Notes under the pieces: model-generated
Database searches by the model: none
What the model was told of the DNA's origin: nothing
The model's input: the letters and a program-made list of their open reading frames with translations, nothing else
Origin: Desulfomicrobium macestii
GTDB lineage: Bacteria; Desulfobacterota; Desulfovibrionia; Desulfovibrionales; Desulfomicrobiaceae
DNA: 64,000 bases
NCBI RefSeq assembly: GCF_014873765.1
Contig: NZ_JADBGG010000008.1
Coordinates: 62,001 to 126,000, forward strand
Reading direction: 5' to 3'
Position numbers and translations under genes: made by a program
Shown: positions 9,352 to 18,323 of the stretch, piece after piece
Position numbering within the stretch: the first letter of the stretch is position 1
Layout: the number at the start of each line of letters is the position of its first letter

Positions 9352-10359
9352 ATGAACGACAGGCGACACACAAGGGCATGGCTGGCCATGGCGGCAGCCG
9401 TGCCCCTTTCCATCTATGCGGCCCTTTTTTTCGGGTCCTACCCCCTGCCCGCTGAGGCCATCCATAACGCCCTCGCGACCATGCTCCATGGCCAAATCGA
9501 GAGTCAGGACCTGGTCATCGTACGCGACATCCGGCTGGGTCGCATCCTGCTTTCGTTCCTGACCGGCGCGGCTCTGGCCGTATCCGGCGGCGTTTTTCAA
9601 GGCCTGCTGCGCAACCCGCTGGCCGACCCGTTCACCCTGGGGATATCCAGCGGCGCGGCCTGCGGCGCGGCCCTGGCTCTCGGCATGGGCTGGACCGTGG
9701 CTGGACTTTCGACCCTCCCGCTGGCCGCGCTCGGCGGAGCGTTCGCCGCCATGAGCCTGGTCCTGGCCATGAGCAGGCTGGCCGGAGACTTCTCCCGCGA
9801 GAGCCTTGTCCTGGGCGGAATCGTCGTCTCCACCTTCCTCGGCGCGGCCATCGCCCTCATCAAGTCATTGAACGAGGAATCGGTGGCGGCCATCGTGTTC
9901 TGGATCATGGGCAGCTTTCAGGGGCGGGGATTCGAGCACGTGGGGCTCATGCTGCCGTACATGATCGCAGGCTCCGCCCTGGTCCTTTTCCTGGCCCGGG
10001 AACTCGACATCCTGGGCCTCGGGTCCGAGCAGGCGGCGCAGGTCGGCGTACCCGTTGGACGGGCGCGCATCGGCCTGCTCATCGGCGCCGGAATGCTGAC
10101 CGCCGCGGCAGTCAGCGTCTCCGGCATCATCGGCTTCGTCGGTCTGGTGGTGCCCCATCTGGTGCGCATGCTCATCGGACCGGACTCCAGACCCCTGCTT
10201 CTTTTTTCGGCCCTGGGCGGGGGTATCCTGCTGCTTTGGTCCGACGTCCTGGCCCGCACCATCCTTTCCCACGGAGCGGAATTACCCGTGGGCGTGGTCA
10301 CCGCCCTGTTTGGCGGCCCCTTCTTCTGCCTGATCATGGCCAGGGGACGCAGGCCGTGA
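9352..10359 (+). CDS. btuC: BtuC/FecCD-type ABC permease (corrinoid, heme or iron complex)
   Basis: 335 residues with about nine or ten membrane helices and the FecCD pattern: DIRLGRILLSFLTGAALAVSGG, QGLLRNPLADPFTLGISSGA, and GIIGFVGLVVPHLVRMLIGPDSR. It is the permease of a vitamin-B12/siderophore/heme importer. It starts 5 bases after cbiK and overlaps the ATPase gene by GTGA. Being inside a riboswitch-controlled cobalamin operon makes a corrinoid or its precursor the likeliest substrate, but the sequence alone does not prove it. Confidence 0.85.
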   Translation: MNDRRHTRAWLAMAAAVPLSIYAALFFGSYPLPAEAIHNALATMLHGQIESQDLVIVRDIRLGRILLSFLTGAALAVSGGVFQGLLRNPLADPFTLGISSGAACGAALALGMGWTVAGLSTLPLAALGGAFAAMSLVLAMSRLAGDFSRESLVLGGIVVSTFLGAAIALIKSLNEESVAAIVFWIMGSFQGRGFEHVGLMLPYMIAGSALVLFLARELDILGLGSEQAAQVGVPVGRARIGLLIGAGMLTAAAVSVSGIIGFVGLVVPHLVRMLIGPDSRPLLLFSALGGGILLLWSDVLARTILSHGAELPVGVVTALFGGPFFCLIMARGRRP

Positions 10360-11141
10360 GCGCACCGATGATCGAAATCCGGAACCTGAGCGCAGGCTAC
10401 AAGGGTCAACCCGTGCTTCGCGGCATCTCCCTTAACGTCGGGGAAGGCGAGTTCACGGGCATTCTCGGTCCCAACGGCAGCGGCAAGACGACCCTCATCC
10501 GCGCCCTGTCCGGAGTCCTGCCGTACGCCAACGGCAGCATCCGCATCGCGGGTCATGACATAAGAGATCTGTCGGCCAAGGCCCGGGCCCGGCATTGCGC
10601 CACCGTGGCCCAGAAAAACCCGGGACTTTCCGGGGTGCGCGCCCTGTCGCTGGTGCTCATGGGACGCTACCCGCATATTTCATTTTTGGGCGGCTACTCC
10701 AGGCACGATTACCTGCGCGTGCAGGCGGCCATGGAGGAGACCAGCAGCCTCGATCTCGCCGAACGCGCCACCGAAGCGCTCTCCGGCGGAGAGCTGCAAC
10801 GGGTCATCACGGCCAAGGCCCTGGCCCAGGACACCAGGCTCCTGCTGCTGGACGAGGCCGCGTCCAACCTCGACGTGGCCCGGACCATGGACCTCTACGA
10901 GCTGCTGCGAGTCAAAAATGCCGCAGGGCTGACAATCCTGACCGTGGCCCACGACCTGAACCTGGCCGCCCTCTATTGCCAGCGCCTCGTCTTTCTGAAA
11001 AACGGTTCCGTCGCGGCCGATGGACCGACCCGCGAAATTTTCACGGCCCAAACCTTGAGTGACATATATGAAACACCCCTCGCCGTGGCGGAGCATCCTC
11101 TCACCGGGACTCCCCAAGCTTATCTGGTGCCTCGTGCTTAA
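10356..11141 (+). CDS. btuD: BtuD/FecE-type ABC ATPase
   Basis: The start is set at the GTG overlapping the permease stop (GTGA, 10356-10359) with AGGGGA upstream; the ATG at 10368 is a close alternative. The 261-residue protein has Walker A GPNGSGKTT, signature LSGGELQRV, Walker B LLLLDEAASNLD and switch AHD, in the arrangement typical of FecE/BtuD importers. It powers uptake through the neighbouring permease. Its 3' end overlaps the binding-protein gene by about 74 bases. Confidence 0.87.
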   Translation: MSAPMIEIRNLSAGYKGQPVLRGISLNVGEGEFTGILGPNGSGKTTLIRALSGVLPYANGSIRIAGHDIRDLSAKARARHCATVAQKNPGLSGVRALSLVLMGRYPHISFLGGYSRHDYLRVQAAMEETSSLDLAERATEALSGGELQRVITAKALAQDTRLLLLDEAASNLDVARTMDLYELLRVKNAAGLTILTVAHDLNLAALYCQRLVFLKNGSVAADGPTREIFTAQTLSDIYETPLAVAEHPLTGTPQAYLVPRA

Positions 11142-12009
11142 CCTTTTCCTTTTTCAGGCGGCAGCGGGCGCAACCTCTCTGGACGGGATCTCAGTCACCG
11201 ACGATGAGGGCCGCCGGATACGCCTCGATGCCCCCGCGACCCGGATCATCGCCCTCTACGGCGCGTTCAACGAGATCCTGGCCGACATGGGCCGCGAGGA
11301 TCTGCTCATCGCCCGCACCGCAGGCGACGACCAGCCCCCGTCCATCGCCGGCAAGCCGTCCATCGGCACCCATTTGCGGCCCAACGCGGAGCTGATCCTC
11401 GGCCTTGAGCCGGACCTGGTCCTACAGCTCGGCGGCCGGGGCGAGGCCATGGAACCGGTGCGTTTTCTGGAAAAACGGGGCCTCAAGGTCGCGGTTTTTG
11501 ATCTTGAGAATTTCGACCAGCTTTTTTCCGTCATGGAGCGCCTCGGCACTCTGACCGCCAGCACGGATCAGGCCGTGGAACGCATCCGTTTCATGCGCTC
11601 GGAACTTGCGCGCATCGAAGCCCAAAACCTGCCCCCCCGGCCGAAAGTCTTCTTCGAGGCCCGCTACCCCACGCTCCTGGCGGCAGGACAGGGTTCCATG
11701 GTGTCGGAGATAATCTTCAAGGCCGGTGGAAAAAATTGCGTCTCCGCCCCGGACAAGCTCGTGCGCCTGGGCGAAGAGGAGCTCCTGCGCCTCGCCCCCG
11801 ACATCTATCTCATGCAGGCAGGCCCCATGAACCCGAGCCCAGTGCCCATGGCCGATCGCAGCCTCTTTCGCACCCTGGCCTGCGTGAACTCCGGCCAAGT
11901 CCACGTCGTGGACCAGAAGGTCTTTTCAAGGCCCGGCCCGCGCAGTCTTGAGGCCGTTCGCCAACTCTCAACCATCATTTCAAACTGGAAAAAGGAGGTC
12001 CGACCATGA
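11068..12009 (+). CDS. btuF: BtuF-type substrate-binding protein
   Basis: 313 residues from the ATG at 11068, inside the end of the ATPase gene. The signal segment (LIWCLVLNLFLFQAAAGA) is followed by the class III binding-protein pattern: VTDDEGRRIRLDAPATRIIALYGAFNEIL, then LILGLEPDLVLQLGG and VSEIIFKAGGKN. It would deliver the ligand to the permease. The stretched N-terminus before the hydrophobic core leaves the exact start somewhat open. Confidence 0.84.
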   Translation: MKHPSPWRSILSPGLPKLIWCLVLNLFLFQAAAGATSLDGISVTDDEGRRIRLDAPATRIIALYGAFNEILADMGREDLLIARTAGDDQPPSIAGKPSIGTHLRPNAELILGLEPDLVLQLGGRGEAMEPVRFLEKRGLKVAVFDLENFDQLFSVMERLGTLTASTDQAVERIRFMRSELARIEAQNLPPRPKVFFEARYPTLLAAGQGSMVSEIIFKAGGKNCVSAPDKLVRLGEEELLRLAPDIYLMQAGPMNPSPVPMADRSLFRTLACVNSGQVHVVDQKVFSRPGPRSLEAVRQLSTIISNWKKEVRP

Positions 12010-12716
12010 GCGGCCATCTCTACGGCATCGGCGTTGGACCAGGAGACCCGGAACTCTTGACCATCAAGGCAGCGGGAATCCTTGGCCGTGTGGACGTCAT
12101 CCTCGCGGCGTCCTCGACCAAGAACGACGACTCCCTGGCCCTGGACATCGCGCGGCCCCATTTGAAGCCGAACGCGCGCGTCATCCGCCTGGGCTTTCCC
12201 ATGAGCCGCGACGAGGGCACCCTGCAATCCGCGTGGGAGGAAAACGCCCGCCTGGTCCTCCATGAACTTGCCAAGGGCCACGACGCGGCCTTTCTGACCC
12301 TGGGCGACCCACTGCTCTATTCGACCTTCGCCTACCTGCTGCGCACCCTGCGCGGCCTGGCCCCGGAGCAGGCGGTGACGGTGATCCCCGGCATCACCTC
12401 CTTTCAGGCCGTGGCGGCGGCCACCGAGACCGTGCTGGCCGAGAGCGCCCAGAACCTGCTCATCCTGCCCGGCATCCGCGACGCCGCCGATCTGCGCAGA
12501 AGCCTGGAGGGTGCGGACAATGCCGTCATCCTCAAGGCCTACACCAATTTTTCGGCCATCCGCGAGGAACTGCGCACTTTTCCGACCCCGACCCATTGCG
12601 TTTTTGCGTCAAGAATGGGCATGAAGGAACAGTTCATTACGCGCAGCCTGGACGAGGCACCGGACAATCCGACCTATCTCTCGCTCATGCTGCTGACAAA
12701 AAACGAATCACTTTGA
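12006..12716 (+). CDS. cbiL: Cobalt-precorrin-2 C20-methyltransferase CbiL
   Basis: 236 residues; strong AAAGGAGG site and an ATGA overlap with btuF. The tetrapyrrole methylase motif YGIGVGPGDPELLTIKA is at the N-terminus, LGDPLLYSTFAYL gives the SAM-binding loop, and VIPGITSFQAVAAAT is the CbiL/CobI-specific block. It adds the C20 methyl group using SAM in the early corrin pathway. Confidence 0.93.
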   Translation: MSGHLYGIGVGPGDPELLTIKAAGILGRVDVILAASSTKNDDSLALDIARPHLKPNARVIRLGFPMSRDEGTLQSAWEENARLVLHELAKGHDAAFLTLGDPLLYSTFAYLLRTLRGLAPEQAVTVIPGITSFQAVAAATETVLAESAQNLLILPGIRDAADLRRSLEGADNAVILKAYTNFSAIREELRTFPTPTHCVFASRMGMKEQFITRSLDEAPDNPTYLSLMLLTKNESL

Positions 12717-12731
12717 ACCAAGGATAAGTTT

Positions 12732-14084
12732 ATGCCCAAAGCCATCGTCATTGCCGGAACTTCCAGCGGGTGCGGAAAAACTTCCGTCACTCTCGGCCTG
12801 ATGAAAGCTTTCGCCCGCAAGGGCCTGGTGGTGCAGGGCTTCAAGTCCGGCCCGGATTTCATCGATCCCGGCCTGCACCGCATGGCCTCGGGGCTGCCCA
12901 GCCACAACCTGGACGGCTGGATGCTCTCGGCCGATGAGATCCATCGCATTTTCCGGCGCAACCACGAAGGTTGCGACATCTCCATCATCGAAGGAGCCAT
13001 GGGACTCTTCGACGGCATCGGCGCCGTCAGCGAGGAAGGCTCGGCCGCGCAACTGGCCAAGATCCTGGGCGTGCCCGTGATGCTGGTGGTCAACGCCCGG
13101 GGCATGGCCCGTTCGGCGGCGGCCCTGGTCAAGGGCTATGCCCAGTTCGACCCGGACCTGCGCCTGGACTCCGTGCTCTTCAACATGACCGGCAGTCCCA
13201 CCCACGGACAGATTCTGGCCCAGGCCATGGACAACCAGGGCGTGCGGGTGCTTGGCAGCCTGCAACGCCAGGCCGATCTGCCCCTGCCCTCGCGGCACCT
13301 CGGACTGGTCACCGCCGAAGACCTGGACCGCCGCGAGGAGCGCCTGAACGCCCTGGCCGACTGGGTCGAAAAATCCATTGATCTGGATGCGTTGCTGGAG
13401 GCCCTGCCCGAGTACACGCTGCCGTCCCTCAGCGACGGCGGGGTCAGGATGCCGGAAATCCGCATCGGATACGCCCGCGACCGCGCCTTCTGCTTCTACT
13501 ACGAGGAAAACCTGCGCATGCTGCGTCAGGCCGGGGCCGAGTTGGTGCCCTTCTCGCCGCTGCACGACACGAACCTGCCCCCGGCCCTCAAAGGGTTGTA
13601 TCTGGGCGGAGGATATCCGGAACTGCACGCGGCAGAGCTTGCCGCCAACACGACCATGCTCGGCAAGATCCGCGACTTCTGCGCCGGCGGCAAGCCGGTC
13701 TACGCGGAGTGCGGCGGCTTCATGTACCTGATGCGCTCCCTGCGCACGCGCTCGGGCCAGGAACATGCCATGGCCGGGGTCTTTGATTTCTCCTGTGCCA
13801 TGGAAAACCGCCATCAGGCCCTGGGATACCGCGAAATCAGGCTCACCGCCCCCACTGCGCTGGGCGCTCCCGGAGCACAGGCCAGGGGGCATGAGTTCCA
13901 CTATTCGCAAATGAGCGGCAGCGACCCGGCCGCCGCCCAGGTCTACGAGGTTCATGACCGCTGCGGAAAGACCAATGCCGGCGGCGGATACAAAAAGGGC
14001 AACTGCCTGGGATCCTACGTGCATCTGCATTTCGGCTCCAATCCGGACATGGCCGCCCATTTCGCCGGAGCCTGCGGGGCATGA
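12732..14084 (+). CDS. cbiA: Cobyrinate a,c-diamide synthase CbiA
   Basis: 450 residues. The N-terminal ATPase part has IAGTSSGCGKTSVTLGLM (P-loop) and GFKSGPDFIDPGLH; the C-terminal class I glutamine amidotransferase part has VYAECGGFMYLM with the nucleophilic Cys and ends with GSYVHLHFGSNP containing the catalytic His. It amidates the a and c side chains of cobyrinate with ATP and glutamine. It lies 15 bases after cbiL and overlaps cbiD by ATGA. Confidence 0.95.
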   Translation: MPKAIVIAGTSSGCGKTSVTLGLMKAFARKGLVVQGFKSGPDFIDPGLHRMASGLPSHNLDGWMLSADEIHRIFRRNHEGCDISIIEGAMGLFDGIGAVSEEGSAAQLAKILGVPVMLVVNARGMARSAAALVKGYAQFDPDLRLDSVLFNMTGSPTHGQILAQAMDNQGVRVLGSLQRQADLPLPSRHLGLVTAEDLDRREERLNALADWVEKSIDLDALLEALPEYTLPSLSDGGVRMPEIRIGYARDRAFCFYYEENLRMLRQAGAELVPFSPLHDTNLPPALKGLYLGGGYPELHAAELAANTTMLGKIRDFCAGGKPVYAECGGFMYLMRSLRTRSGQEHAMAGVFDFSCAMENRHQALGYREIRLTAPTALGAPGAQARGHEFHYSQMSGSDPAAAQVYEVHDRCGKTNAGGGYKKGNCLGSYVHLHFGSNPDMAAHFAGACGA

Positions 14085-15175
14085 CCCTGCGCCATGGCTT
14101 CACCACGGGCACGGCGGCTTCCGCTGCCGCCAAGGCGGCGACCATGCACCTGCTCACGGGCCGCGCCCAGGACCGTGTCGACGTGCAGTTGCCCGTTGGC
14201 GAACGCATGAGCATCGCCATCCTTGAGAGCCGGATCGACGGGGACGCCGTCATGGCCGCCGTGGTCAAGGACGGAGGAGACGACCCGGACGTGACGCACC
14301 GAGCCGTGATCCGCGCGCGGGTGCAACGCTGCGCAGAATCAGGCGTGACCTTGCGCGGCGGGTCCGGAGTGGGCGTCGTGACCCGGCCCGGCCTGCCTGT
14401 CGCCGTGGGCATGCCAGCCATCAACCCCGTGCCCCGCGAGCAGATCACCCTGGCCGTGACCGAGGCCCTGGCCGACGCCCTTGCCCCGGGCGCAAGCGAA
14501 AGCATCGGCCTTGAGGTGGAAATCCGCGTCGACCGAGGGGAAGAATTGGCCCGCAAGACCTTCAACCCGCGCCTCGGCATTGTCGGGGGCATCTCCATCC
14601 TCGGCACCCGTGGCACGGTCAAACCCTTCAGCAACGCGGCCTATCAGGCCACCATCCGCCAGTGCCTGGATGTCATGCAGGCCTGCGGCGTGACCACCCC
14701 CTGCCTGACCACGGGCGGACGCAGCGAACGTTTCCTGCGTCAGGCCCGTCCGCGGACGCCGGAAACGGCCTGTGTCCAGGTGGCCGACTTTTTTTCCTAC
14801 AGCATGCGCGAAGTCGGTCGGCGCGGATTTGGCTCCGTGCTCTGGGGCGTCTTTTTCGGAAAGCTGGTCAAGCAGGCCCAGGGACACCGCTACACCCACG
14901 CCCGCAGCGCGGAGCTTGACCTTGGCATTCTGGCGGGATGGTGCGCGGATTGCGGCTTCGACCAACATGTCTGCCGGGAGGTCGCAGGCGCCAACACGGC
15001 CATGCAGGCCCTGGAACTGCTGTCCCCCATGCCCCGAAGCAAGGCGCTCTTCACCCTGCTCACGGACAGGGCCGCCGAAGCCGCCCGTGCCTTCTGCGGC
15101 CGTGATCTGCGCGTGGGCTACATGCTCTTCGATTTCACCGGACAAATCCTGCACCAGACCCCGGAGGCCGCATGA
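14081..15175 (+). CDS. cbiD: Cobalt-precorrin-5B C1-methyltransferase CbiD
   Basis: 364 residues, beginning with the family hallmark LRHGFTTGTAASAAAKAA. Further CbiD blocks are SGVTLRGGSGVGVVTRPGLP, INPVPREQI and GGISILGTRGTVKPFS. CbiD is typical of the anaerobic (early cobalt insertion) pathway, where it methylates C1. The ATG overlaps the cbiA stop, and its stop overlaps the cbiET start. Confidence 0.95.
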   Translation: MTLRHGFTTGTAASAAAKAATMHLLTGRAQDRVDVQLPVGERMSIAILESRIDGDAVMAAVVKDGGDDPDVTHRAVIRARVQRCAESGVTLRGGSGVGVVTRPGLPVAVGMPAINPVPREQITLAVTEALADALAPGASESIGLEVEIRVDRGEELARKTFNPRLGIVGGISILGTRGTVKPFSNAAYQATIRQCLDVMQACGVTTPCLTTGGRSERFLRQARPRTPETACVQVADFFSYSMREVGRRGFGSVLWGVFFGKLVKQAQGHRYTHARSAELDLGILAGWCADCGFDQHVCREVAGANTAMQALELLSPMPRSKALFTLLTDRAAEAARAFCGRDLRVGYMLFDFTGQILHQTPEAA

Positions 15176-16515
15176 TCCACGTCATCGGTCTGGGTCTGTC
15201 CAGCGAGCAACGCTGCCCCAGAATCATGGAACTGATCCGAGGCGCGGACCTTGTGGCCTCGGGAAAACGTCTTCTGGATGAATTGGAGATCGCCGAGGAT
15301 CGCCGCCTGGCCCTGACCGGCATGGACGCATTCGCGGCGACCATCCGCGCACGGGCTGAAATCGCAAACGTTTGCGTGCTGGCCGACGGCGACCCCCTGC
15401 TCTACGGCCTTGGCGCGAGCCTGCTGCGCTACTTCGCCCCCGGCGAGCTGACATTTCATCCCAATGTCTCGGCCATGCAGACAGCATGCGCCCATTTCGG
15501 CCTGCCCTGGCACGACTGCCGGACCCTTTCCCTGCACGGCCGCGACGACCTGACCCCGCTCTTTGCGGCCCTCACGCACGACAATCTGGTGGCCCTGTAT
15601 ACGGATCAAAAGCACAGTCCGAACGCCATCGCCGGGCTTCTGCTGGAACGCGGCGTCACGGGCTGGCGCATGAACGTGGCCGAGGCCCTGGGCGGCCCCG
15701 AAGAAAGGCTGAGCACCCTCGCCCTGACCGAAGCCGCGCACAGCGCCTGGCACGCCCTGAACATTGTTGTCCTGGAACGCACGGCGATTCCCGCCCTGCC
15801 TCTCAAGCTGGGTCTCGATGACGACGCGCTGGCCCACACCGACGGTCTCATGACCAAGCAGCCAGTGCGCGCCTTCGCCCTGTCCCTGCTGCGCCTGCCC
15901 CCGGACGCCGTCATGTGGGATCTTGGAGCAGGCAGCGGAGCCGTCAGCCTGGAGGCCGCGCGGCTCCTTGGCAGAGGGCGCGTGGTTGCGGTGGAGCGTC
16001 AGGCGGAACGCGTGCGGCACATCAGGGAAAATATGGAACGCACAGGGGCATGGCTGGTGGAGGTGGTGCACGGCAGTTTGGAGGAGTTTTTGGGGAATGG
16101 GAATTTTGGGGATTATGGGAATTATAGGACCTATGGGTCGTATGGGACCTATAAAAAGGCAGCCAACGCCCAGAAAAGCGATTATGCTTGCCCTGAACAT
16201 ACGTCCTATAGGCCCCATATGTCCCATTCTTCCCATTCTTCCGCCCCCACCCACATTTTCATCGGCGGCGGGGCCTCAGCCCCCGTTCTTGCGCAGTGCG
16301 CCGCCCTGCTTGCTTCCGGCGGACGCATGGTGATCGCCGCCGTGCTGCTCTCCACGCTGGAGACCGTCCGCACCGTCTTTCATGAACTGGACTGGCCCTT
16401 GAAGGTGCATCAGCTCATGCACCACGCCGGGTCCCCTCTGGCCGGTGACCTGCGGCTCACCCCGTCCAACCCCGTATTCCTTCTGGAAACCCAAAAACCT
16501 TCAAGCGACACATGA
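15172..16515 (+). CDS. cbiET: CbiE-CbiT fusion with a repeat-derived insertion
   Basis: 447 residues. The N-terminal CbiE part (1 to ~205, IHVIGLGLS, ADGDPLLYGLGASLL) methylates C5; the C-terminal CbiT part (~225-447, MWDLGAGSGAVSLEAARLL, then HIFIGGG) is a Rossmann methyltransferase for C15 with C12 decarboxylation. Between GSLEEFL and HIFIGGG, where CbiT proteins normally have only a few residues, there are about 50 low-complexity residues (~309-359): GNF/GDY/GNY/RTY/GSY/GTY triplets, then TSY/RPH/MSH/SSH. They come from the 9-bp repeat at 16097-16245, which keeps the frame. The loop precedes a core strand, so the fold may tolerate it. Confidence 0.92.
   Translation: MIHVIGLGLSSEQRCPRIMELIRGADLVASGKRLLDELEIAEDRRLALTGMDAFAATIRARAEIANVCVLADGDPLLYGLGASLLRYFAPGELTFHPNVSAMQTACAHFGLPWHDCRTLSLHGRDDLTPLFAALTHDNLVALYTDQKHSPNAIAGLLLERGVTGWRMNVAEALGGPEERLSTLALTEAAHSAWHALNIVVLERTAIPALPLKLGLDDDALAHTDGLMTKQPVRAFALSLLRLPPDAVMWDLGAGSGAVSLEAARLLGRGRVVAVERQAERVRHIRENMERTGAWLVEVVHGSLEEFLGNGNFGDYGNYRTYGSYGTYKKAANAQKSDYACPEHTSYRPHMSHSSHSSAPTHIFIGGGASAPVLAQCAALLASGGRMVIAAVLLSTLETVRTVFHELDWPLKVHQLMHHAGSPLAGDLRLTPSNPVFLLETQKPSSDT
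16097..16245. repeat. 9-bp tandem repeat pair (inverted arms) inside cbiET
   Basis: The left arm 16097-16150 is six 9-mers: ATGGGAATT, TTGGGGATT, ATGGGAATT, ATAGGACCT, ATGGGTCGT, ATGGGACCT. The right arm 16201-16245 carries five units of the reverse-complement form (ACGTCCTAT, AGGCCCCAT, ATGTCCCAT, TCTTCCCAT, TCTTCCGCC). About 50 bases separate the arms, so the RNA or single strand can fold into a long imperfect hairpin. Because the unit is 9 bp it encodes a tripeptide repeat and does not break the gene. Related arrays lie at 32808 and 46719. Confidence 0.9.
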
Positions 16516-18323
16516 ATACTTCCCCTCAGGTTTATTTTATCGGCGCAGGTCCCGGAGACCCGGACCTGATCACGGTGCGCGGCCGGGACCTTGTCGCACA
16601 GGCTGATCTGGTGCTCTATGCCGGCTCCCTGGTGCCCGCCAAGGTGGTGGGCTGCGCCCGGTCCGGAGCCGTGGTCGCCGATTCGGCGGGCATGAGCCTT
16701 GAACAGACCCACGCCCTGATGCTCGAGACGGCGCGCAAGGGCGGGATCGTGGCGCGGGTGCATACCGGCGATCCATCCCTGTTCGGCTCCGTGCGCGAAC
16801 AGATCGCGCTGCTGGACCGTGACGGCGTGACCTGGGCCATCATCCCCGGCGTGACCGCCGCCTTTGCGGCCGCGGCCAGGGCCGGAGTGTCGTTCACCGT
16901 GCCCGAGTCTACCCAGAGCCTCATCATCACCCGTCTGCACGGCCGCACTCCGGTGCCGGAATCAGAAAGGCTGAGCGAACTCGCGCGGCACGGCTCGTCC
17001 GTGGCCGTGTACCTCTCCGCGGACAAGGCCGGAGAACTGGCCAGCCAATTGCGCCAGGCCGGATCGCCGGAAAACACGGTCATCGTCATCGGCCACAAGG
17101 TTGGGCATCCCGGGGAAAAAATCATCCGCACCACCCTTTCGGAACTCGAAGAGAGCCTGCAGGCGGACAACATCACCCGGCAGGCCGTATTTCTGGTCCT
17201 GCCCAAAGAGACCGCGCCGCAAATCCAGTCCAGGCTCTATGACGCCTCGTTCGGACACGGCTTCCGCGAGGCCTTACGCCCCCAGACCTGGTCGCGCATG
17301 GCCGTGTACGCCATGACCAGCCAGGGCTTGGGCCTGGCCAGGCGCATCGCGGCCATGGCCCCGGCCGATCTCTTCGCCACCAGCCGTCTGGCCGAAGACC
17401 GGGCCGCCCATGACCGGGTGCAGGGCTTTGAGCGCATCGCCGATCAGGTGCGCGTCAATTTTCCCCTCTACCACGCCCACGTTTTCGTGGCCGCCACGGG
17501 CATCGTGGTGCGGAGCATCGCGCCCCTGCTTCAATCCAAGACAACAGACCCGGCCGTGGTCGTCTGCGATCAGAACGGCGAGCACGTGGTCAGCCTCCTG
17601 TCCGGCCATCTCGGCGGAGCCAACGACCTGGCCCGGCGCATCGCCGCCCATGTCGGGGGCCGTCCCGTCATCACCACGGCCACGGACACGGCCGGCAAGC
17701 CCGCCATCGACACCCTGGCCCAAAATCGTGACTGCGCCATCGCGGATCCTTCCCGCCTGGCGGGGCTAAACAGCGTATTGGCCGAGGGCGGACGCGTCAC
17801 GGTGCATGACCCGGAAAATCGTCTGGGCCTGTCCGGAAACGACGACCTGAAAGATTCTTTCGAACTGGTGAAGGAGACTCAGGCGCAGGTGCTGGTCAGT
17901 TGGAAGAACGCCAAGGCCGAGGGGCTGATCCTGCATCCGCGTTGCCTCTGCGCCGGTATCGGCTGCCGCAGGGGCGTGTCACGGGATGAAATTCTGAAGG
18001 CCCTCAGTCAAGTCATGGCCGGACACGAACTGGCTTTGGACAGTCTGGTCGCGCTGGCCAGCGTTGAACTTAAAGCAGACGAAGAGGGGCTGCTGGAAGC
18101 GGCGCGGCAACTCGGGCTGCCTCTTGAATTCTTTGAAGCGTCGATGCTTGATGAAACAGAAGTCCCCAACCCCTCGGAGCGGGTGCGGGAAAAAATAGGA
18201 GTTGGGAGCGTATGCGAAGCAGCAGCCATCCAGGCAGCCCTGAAATCAGCCCCGGCGGCGCGTCTCATAGTGCCCAAGACGATAAGCGGAAACGTGACGG
18301 TGGCCATATGTCTGGCCGGTTGA
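16512..18323 (+). CDS. cbiFG: CbiF-CbiG fusion: C11-methyltransferase and cobalt-precorrin-5A hydrolase
   Basis: 603 residues. Residues 1 to ~245 are CbiF (VYFIGAGPGDPDLITVRG, HTGDPSLFGSVREQI, IPGVTAAFAAAA), which methylates C11. Residues ~262-603 are CbiG (AVYAMTSQGLGLARRIA, HVFVAATGIVVRSIAPLL, LSGHLGGANDLARRIA, and the C-terminal GIGCRRGVSRDEI), which opens the lactone and releases the C20 fragment as acetaldehyde. The two activities are consecutive in the pathway, and separate genes are common elsewhere, so the fusion is sensible. It starts within the end of cbiET and overlaps cbiH by 16 bases. Confidence 0.93.
   Translation: MNTSPQVYFIGAGPGDPDLITVRGRDLVAQADLVLYAGSLVPAKVVGCARSGAVVADSAGMSLEQTHALMLETARKGGIVARVHTGDPSLFGSVREQIALLDRDGVTWAIIPGVTAAFAAAARAGVSFTVPESTQSLIITRLHGRTPVPESERLSELARHGSSVAVYLSADKAGELASQLRQAGSPENTVIVIGHKVGHPGEKIIRTTLSELEESLQADNITRQAVFLVLPKETAPQIQSRLYDASFGHGFREALRPQTWSRMAVYAMTSQGLGLARRIAAMAPADLFATSRLAEDRAAHDRVQGFERIADQVRVNFPLYHAHVFVAATGIVVRSIAPLLQSKTTDPAVVVCDQNGEHVVSLLSGHLGGANDLARRIAAHVGGRPVITTATDTAGKPAIDTLAQNRDCAIADPSRLAGLNSVLAEGGRVTVHDPENRLGLSGNDDLKDSFELVKETQAQVLVSWKNAKAEGLILHPRCLCAGIGCRRGVSRDEILKALSQVMAGHELALDSLVALASVELKADEEGLLEAARQLGLPLEFFEASMLDETEVPNPSERVREKIGVGSVCEAAAIQAALKSAPAARLIVPKTISGNVTVAICLAG

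Noticed and set aside
12708-14060. 450-residue minus-strand frame
   Set aside because: Antisense to cbiA; no family resemblance, while cbiA is complete.
16097-16245. CRISPR array
   Set aside because: The repeat unit is only 9 bp, there are no unique spacers of 30-40 bp, and no cas gene is near.
15118-16254. Long minus-strand frame opposite cbiET, starting MGGGGRMGRMGHMGPIG
   Set aside because: A shadow of the high-GC cbiET gene plus the repeat; the plus-strand CbiE and CbiT motifs are unmistakable.
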